From the NCBI GenBank assembly GCA_947167535.1, contig CAMVIL010000006.1, positions 1 to 16,394 of the forward strand: a stretch of DNA of 16,394 nucleotides. Direction: 5' to 3'. Made by a program: the position numbers and the translations under genes. Shown piece by piece: positions 13,244-16,394 of this stretch. This DNA is from an uncultured Ruminococcus sp. GTDB lineage: Bacteria > Bacillota > Clostridia > Oscillospirales > Ruminococcaceae. Positions within the stretch are counted from its first letter, which is position 1; the number at the start of each line of letters is the position of its first letter. Under the pieces are notes generated by a model. The model made no database searches and was not told the origin of the DNA. It saw nothing but the letters and a program-made list of their open reading frames with translations.

Positions 13244-14229
13244 TGCTTTTCCTTCTCCTGCTCCTGCTGTTCTCTGAGCTGCTTCAGTCGTTCCTTGGCC
13301 TTGCGCTTTTTAGCGCGGCGCTTCTCGCGGATACGCTTGCGTATCTCCTCAACGTCGGCGTTGTACATATCAAGCGCCTCGACCACCGAGCCGTCAAAGT
13401 GGACCTTGCCGTCCTTCAGATAGATAGCTCTGCTGCAGGTGCCTGTCAGTGCGTCGGTGGAATGTGATACGAACAGCACGGTGACTCCGCTGTGGATAAG
13501 CTGGAGTATGGCGTTGCGGCACTTCTTCCTGAACCTCGCGTCGCCCACCGAGAGCGCCTCGTCGATAACGAGTATCTCGGGCTTGATATTGATATTGATG
13601 GAGAAGCCCAGTCTCATTCGCATACCGCTGGAATAGGTGCGCACAGGCTGGTCTATGTATTCCTCAAGCTCGGCGAACTCAATTATGTCCTCTTCTATCT
13701 GCTTTATCTCAGATTCGCTGAGTCCCAGCAGCAGGCACTTGGTGTAGATGTTCTCGCGTCCGGTCATGTCCTGTGTGAAGCCTGCCGTAAGCTCGAGCAG
13801 CGCCGCCACCTTGCCGCGGACGGTTATCTCACCGCTGGTGGGAAAGCTTACTCCCGTTATCAGCTTGAGTATTGTGGACTTGCCGGCGCCGTTTCTGCCG
13901 ATGAAGCCCACCGACTCGCCCGGATAGATGGTGAAATCCAGCCCGTCCAGCACCGCGTGCTGAGGCACTCCCCTGTTGCCGGTGAACATCGCCTTGAAGC
14001 GGCTCTTCTCGCTCTTATAGAGGTAATAGCTCTTCACAACGTCGTGGAACTCCACCGCAGGCGGAGCGTTGTAATCGGGCTCGGGGAACTGCATATGGTC
14101 GAATACATCCTCATCGCTGTCGAGGTCGAGCTGTGCGACCTTAGCGGCAGTCTCGGAAGCGTCTATCTTTTCGGCAGGCTCGGGAGTCTCCTGCTCTGCC
14201 GCAGTTTTGTTGGTTATTTCTTCGCTCAT
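13240..14229 (-). CDS. Polysaccharide/teichoic acid ABC exporter ATP-binding subunit (TagH/Wzt-like)
   Basis: A 329-aa ATPase that powers export of a lipid-linked polymer through the TagG-type permease encoded just upstream. All ATPase motifs are present: Walker A GRNGAGKST at 111-119, signature YSSGMRMRL at 199-207, Walker B ILVIDE at 219-224, D-loop SVGD at 227-230 and the switch His256. The form TYSSGM and the sequence around VIDEALSVGD are typical of the TagH/KpsT/Wzt export group. Unusual additions are an acidic N-terminal extension of about 55 residues (rich in E, D, A, T) and a strongly charged, coiled-coil-like C-terminal tail (about 290-329, KR then EQ rich). There is no Wzt-type polymer-binding domain and no TagH membrane tail. 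AGGAGA precedes the ATG; 18 nt separate it from the permease gene. Confidence 0.92.
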   Translation of the reverse strand: MSEEITNKTAAEQETPEPAEKIDASETAAKVAQLDLDSDEDVFDHMQFPEPDYNAPPAVEFHDVVKSYYLYKSEKSRFKAMFTGNRGVPQHAVLDGLDFTIYPGESVGFIGRNGAGKSTILKLITGVSFPTSGEITVRGKVAALLELTAGFTQDMTGRENIYTKCLLLGLSESEIKQIEEDIIEFAELEEYIDQPVRTYSSGMRMRLGFSININIKPEILVIDEALSVGDARFRKKCRNAILQLIHSGVTVLFVSHSTDALTGTCSRAIYLKDGKVHFDGSVVEALDMYNADVEEIRKRIREKRRAKKRKAKERLKQLREQQEQEKEKQ

Positions 14230-14247
14230 TTATAAATCTCCTGTCGA

Positions 14248-15102
14248 TCACAGTACATCGGGTATCAGCTTGCGCAGACGCTTGAAGTAGAAGCTGCCCA
14301 TAAGCACAAGTATAAACAGTTCCGCAAACATGATAAGCGTCTCGGTGCGGTTGTCTGCCGAGAATGCAGGCTGGTTGTAAAGGAACGTCCGCCTGTATCC
14401 GTTGATAAAGTAGTTGACGGGATTGATGTAGAACAGATGACGGATCACATCGTTCTTGACCTTTGTGGTGTCGTAGACTATGCCCGACAGCCAGAAGAGT
14501 CCCGTCATTATGGAGCTTACAAGGCTCTCGAAGTCCTTGCTGAACGCCGCCATAGGTGCGGTAGTCCATGTCAGCACCCAGAAGTAGACGAACATCATCG
14601 GAAGGTAGTAGAGTATCTGCAGATTGTAAACACTCGGGCAGTAACCGCCTGCCCACATCACCACATACATGATCACCAGAAGTATCAGGTGTATGTACAT
14701 CGAGCTCAGATTCGTGAAGGTCATGATATTCGACATGGGGAAGCTGAGCTTCGTGACATACTGGCGGTTGCTCCGCACCGATCTGGCGCCCACGAGTATC
14801 GCTTCATTTATGTAGAACCACGGCACGTAGCCCGACAGCATGAAGTAGAAGCGGGGGTAGCCGTTTACCGTGCCGTTGCCGCGCAGTCCGACAGAGAAGG
14901 CGAACCACAGTATGAACAGCGTAAAGCTGGGCTTGATTATCGCCCACGCAGGTCCCAGCAGAGCGCCCTTGTATGTAGCCTTGAGATGATTGAGGGACAG
15001 GTTCATGATCTTTTTTGTCTGACCCTTGTGCTCCTCGATTATCATGCCAAGACCCGTTTTAGCATTGCTTTTTGTGCTGTAATAATAACCCTTTTCAGCC
15101 AT
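14248..15102 (-). CDS. Polysaccharide/teichoic acid ABC exporter permease (TagG/Wzm-like, ABC-2)
   Basis: A 284-aa ABC-2-type membrane permease exporting teichoic acid or a related polymer. The N-terminal cytoplasmic part carries LKATYKGALLGPAWAIIKP (about 40-58), the family's hallmark just before the first membrane segment. About six membrane segments follow (around 58-74, 86-104, 134-152, 163-182, 195-212 and 257-275). YINPVNYFINGYRR (225-238) is the usual conserved element before the last segment. The frame runs on to 15225, but residues before ATG 15102 do not resemble the family and lie inside the upstream gene; the ATG gives a normal length and overlaps the upstream stop by 8 nt, implying coupled translation. 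AAAGGA lies about 11 nt ahead. Confidence 0.92.
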   Translation of the reverse strand: MAEKGYYYSTKSNAKTGLGMIIEEHKGQTKKIMNLSLNHLKATYKGALLGPAWAIIKPSFTLFILWFAFSVGLRGNGTVNGYPRFYFMLSGYVPWFYINEAILVGARSVRSNRQYVTKLSFPMSNIMTFTNLSSMYIHLILLVIMYVVMWAGGYCPSVYNLQILYYLPMMFVYFWVLTWTTAPMAAFSKDFESLVSSIMTGLFWLSGIVYDTTKVKNDVIRHLFYINPVNYFINGYRRTFLYNQPAFSADNRTETLIMFAELFILVLMGSFYFKRLRKLIPDVL

Positions 15103-16231
15103 TATGTTGAGTGTCCTTTCTTTTGAAGAGATCCGCCGCGCGCTTTGTGGCATTTCCGTCGCAGGCGGACATATATTTATCATTGAACGCCCTGTATCCG
15201 GTAAGATCGGGCGAATCGAGCTCATGTATCAGTTTTGTTAGAAGCTCCGCCTTGTCGGTGACGACGGGGCAGGGCATATCCCGCTGTATATCCAGATAGA
15301 AGTCGCGCTCCGAGAGGTATTCGCCCAGATCGGGGCACCAGAGCAGCATCGGTCTCATAAGCAGTGCAAACTCAAACACCGCCGACGAATAGTCGCTTAT
15401 CAGCATATCCGCGCAGACGAGCAGTTCGTTGGTGGTCAGCCTGTCGAGCTCCACCTTGCCGTTTCTGACTCTCGGGTGCTCGCGGACAGCTATGACGCAG
15501 TCGTCGGGCAGCTTGTCCCGCAGTTGCACTATCTCGCCGACGCCTATGCTGTAAGCGTGGGAAGCGTCGCCGCGGAAGGTGGGCAGGTAAAGTATCAGCC
15601 TTTTGCCCTCAAGCTCGGGATAGTTCTCGTAAAGCTTTTTCCTGCAGCTCTGCGTGAAGTCATCGTCGAAGAAAACGTCGGTGCGCGGCACGCCAAGAGC
15701 GCGGGCGGCTCCGCTTTTCAGCCTGAATGCTTCCTCAAAGGCTGGGATACACGCAGGCGAGCTCACCGTTACGATATCGAAGTTCTTGGAAACGCTCCCC
15801 TTGAAATGCGAGGATACGTCGCCGGGCGTGGAATAGCCGAACTTCTTGAATGCGCCGCAGGAATGCCATATCTGCACAGTGCGGGTGCCGCGCCGCTTTT
15901 TGCAGGCGTGGAGAGGCACGAAATAGTTGCAGACCACCACCCCGCCGGCAACAGCGTAGCGTCTCATAAAGCGGCACATAAATCTCAGTCCGCCGACGAT
16001 GCCCGCCTTTGACAGGTCGCAGCACCAGTCCTCGCAGGTAAACCCGCGGGAGCTGAGCTCGGCTCTGAGGCTCTCCATCGTTTCGGGGAGAGTATCGCTG
16101 TTGGAATCGGCGAAAAGTATCAGCTTTTTATCCAGCGGCTCTCGCCTTGAAATATTATAACAGAGCGGGAGCAGCGTGCTTTGCAGCAGCGATTTCGCAT
16201 ACTGCTTGACAGCACTTTTCTTGACAGGCAT
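15095..16231 (-). CDS. CDP-glycerol glycerophosphotransferase family protein (TagB/TagF-like)
   Basis: A 378-aa membrane-associated transferase of the PF04464 type, which adds glycerol-phosphate or a similar polyol-phosphate unit to a lipid-linked acceptor during teichoic-acid-type polymer synthesis. Recognisable elements are QIWHSCGAFKKFG at 120-132 (His123), LGVPRTDVFF at 179-188, LYLPTFRG at 214-221, REHPR at 250-254 (His252) and LISDYSSAVFEFALL at 277-291; the two histidines and the DYSS loop bind the CDP-polyol in characterised members. The length fits single-domain TagB rather than the longer TagF polymerase. GAGGAAGTGACCT precedes the ATG. It sits directly before the TagG/TagH pair, so the exported polymer probably contains phospho-polyol units; the exact unit is unknown. 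Confidence 0.9.
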   Translation of the reverse strand: MPVKKSAVKQYAKSLLQSTLLPLCYNISRREPLDKKLILFADSNSDTLPETMESLRAELSSRGFTCEDWCCDLSKAGIVGGLRFMCRFMRRYAVAGGVVVCNYFVPLHACKKRRGTRTVQIWHSCGAFKKFGYSTPGDVSSHFKGSVSKNFDIVTVSSPACIPAFEEAFRLKSGAARALGVPRTDVFFDDDFTQSCRKKLYENYPELEGKRLILYLPTFRGDASHAYSIGVGEIVQLRDKLPDDCVIAVREHPRVRNGKVELDRLTTNELLVCADMLISDYSSAVFEFALLMRPMLLWCPDLGEYLSERDFYLDIQRDMPCPVVTDKAELLTKLIHELDSPDLTGYRAFNDKYMSACDGNATKRAADLFKRKDTQHNG

Positions 16232-16234
16232 AGG

Positions 16235-16348
16235 TCACTTCCTCAGAAATCTGCCGTACAGCTTTCCCGTGAGAGAGCCGGGCAGAACAAACAGTGCCAG
16301 CTGCGCCATACAGGGAATGATAAAATCTATCAGCGAGGAGTAACCCAT
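16235..16348 (-). CDS. Small hydrophobic 37-aa ORF, possibly a membrane peptide or gene remnant
   Basis: An ATG at 16348 with GGAGG 9 nt upstream opens a 37-codon frame, MGYSSLIDFIIPCMAQLALF and on to GRFLRK, ending at a TGA only 3 nt before the ATG of the glycerophosphotransferase gene. One hydrophobic stretch (about residues 6-25) and a basic end (KLYGRFLRK) would suit a single-pass membrane peptide with a cytoplasmic C-terminus. The frame has a TAG 10 codons upstream of the ATG, so it is not simply the tail of a longer gene unless that gene is frameshifted. I do not recognise it. Its position suggests it is the upstream member of the polymer-export operon. Confidence 0.45.
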   Translation of the reverse strand: MGYSSLIDFIIPCMAQLALFVLPGSLTGKLYGRFLRK

Positions 16349-16394
16349 ACGGTATATCCTCCAGCGCACGGCTATGAACTACTTTGTATTGCGA

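Noticed and set aside
15103..15225. N-terminal extension of the TagG-type permease to 15225
   Set aside because: It lies within the coding sequence of the glycerophosphotransferase in another frame and does not resemble the start of ABC-2 permeases; ATG 15102 gives the usual length.
1..16394. CRISPR array, insertion sequence or prophage genes
   Set aside because: No regularly spaced repeats, transposase, integrase or phage structural genes were seen; the repeats found are within coding low-complexity regions.

Overview
The window reads as a chromosomal segment of a Gram-positive, low-to-medium GC anaerobe of the Clostridia, most like a Ruminococcus-type gut or rumen bacterium. This is an inference from strong AGGAGG ribosome binding sites, sigma-A promoters (TTGACA/TATAAT with 17-nt spacers), the CUT1 sugar transporter under a LacI-type regulator, the CotH-family protein, a WG-repeat lipoprotein with a D/E/T/P/W-rich stalk, and teichoic-acid-type export genes. 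Almost every gene after position 1100 lies on the minus strand.

Layout. (1) 1-987: the 3' part of a plus-strand CotH-kinase-family gene, ending at a terminator that faces the convergent minus-strand operon. (2) 1144-5653: a carbohydrate uptake locus, transcribed lacI-type regulator, then lipoprotein solute-binding protein, then two permeases. No ATPase gene is present, so the system probably borrows a shared MsmK-type ATPase. (3) 5654-6566: a long AT-rich intergenic region holding the regulator promoter, two copies of an 11-bp LacI-type operator core, a perfect palindrome, a strong orphan plus-strand terminator and a tRNA-like fragment. This is the least explained stretch. (4) 6567-9098: two singly transcribed genes, each with a good promoter and terminator: an unrecognised 346-aa protein and a WG-repeat lipoprotein. 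(5) 9299-12265: a consensus promoter drives a polysaccharide co-polymerase (CpsC/Wzz type) and a BY-type tyrosine kinase (CpsD type) with an extreme Tyr/Gly/Arg tail. An aldose-epimerase-family gene overlapping dtd follows. (6) 12440-16348: a tightly overlapping operon with a tiny hydrophobic ORF, a TagB/TagF-like glycerophosphotransferase, a TagG-type permease, a TagH-type ATPase and an amidohydrolase.

How it fits together. Regions 5 and 6 together look like part of a cell-surface polymer locus: TagB-like polymer assembly, ABC export across the membrane, and chain-length/kinase control. Region 2 takes up a sugar or oligosaccharide whose identity cannot be read from the sequence. No CRISPR array, insertion sequence, rRNA or intact tRNA was seen. 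The most interesting unexplained signals are the possible operator-controlled small RNA in the 5.65-6.57 kb gap, the tyrosine-rich kinase tail, the tiny ORF at the right edge and the unrecognised 346-aa protein.
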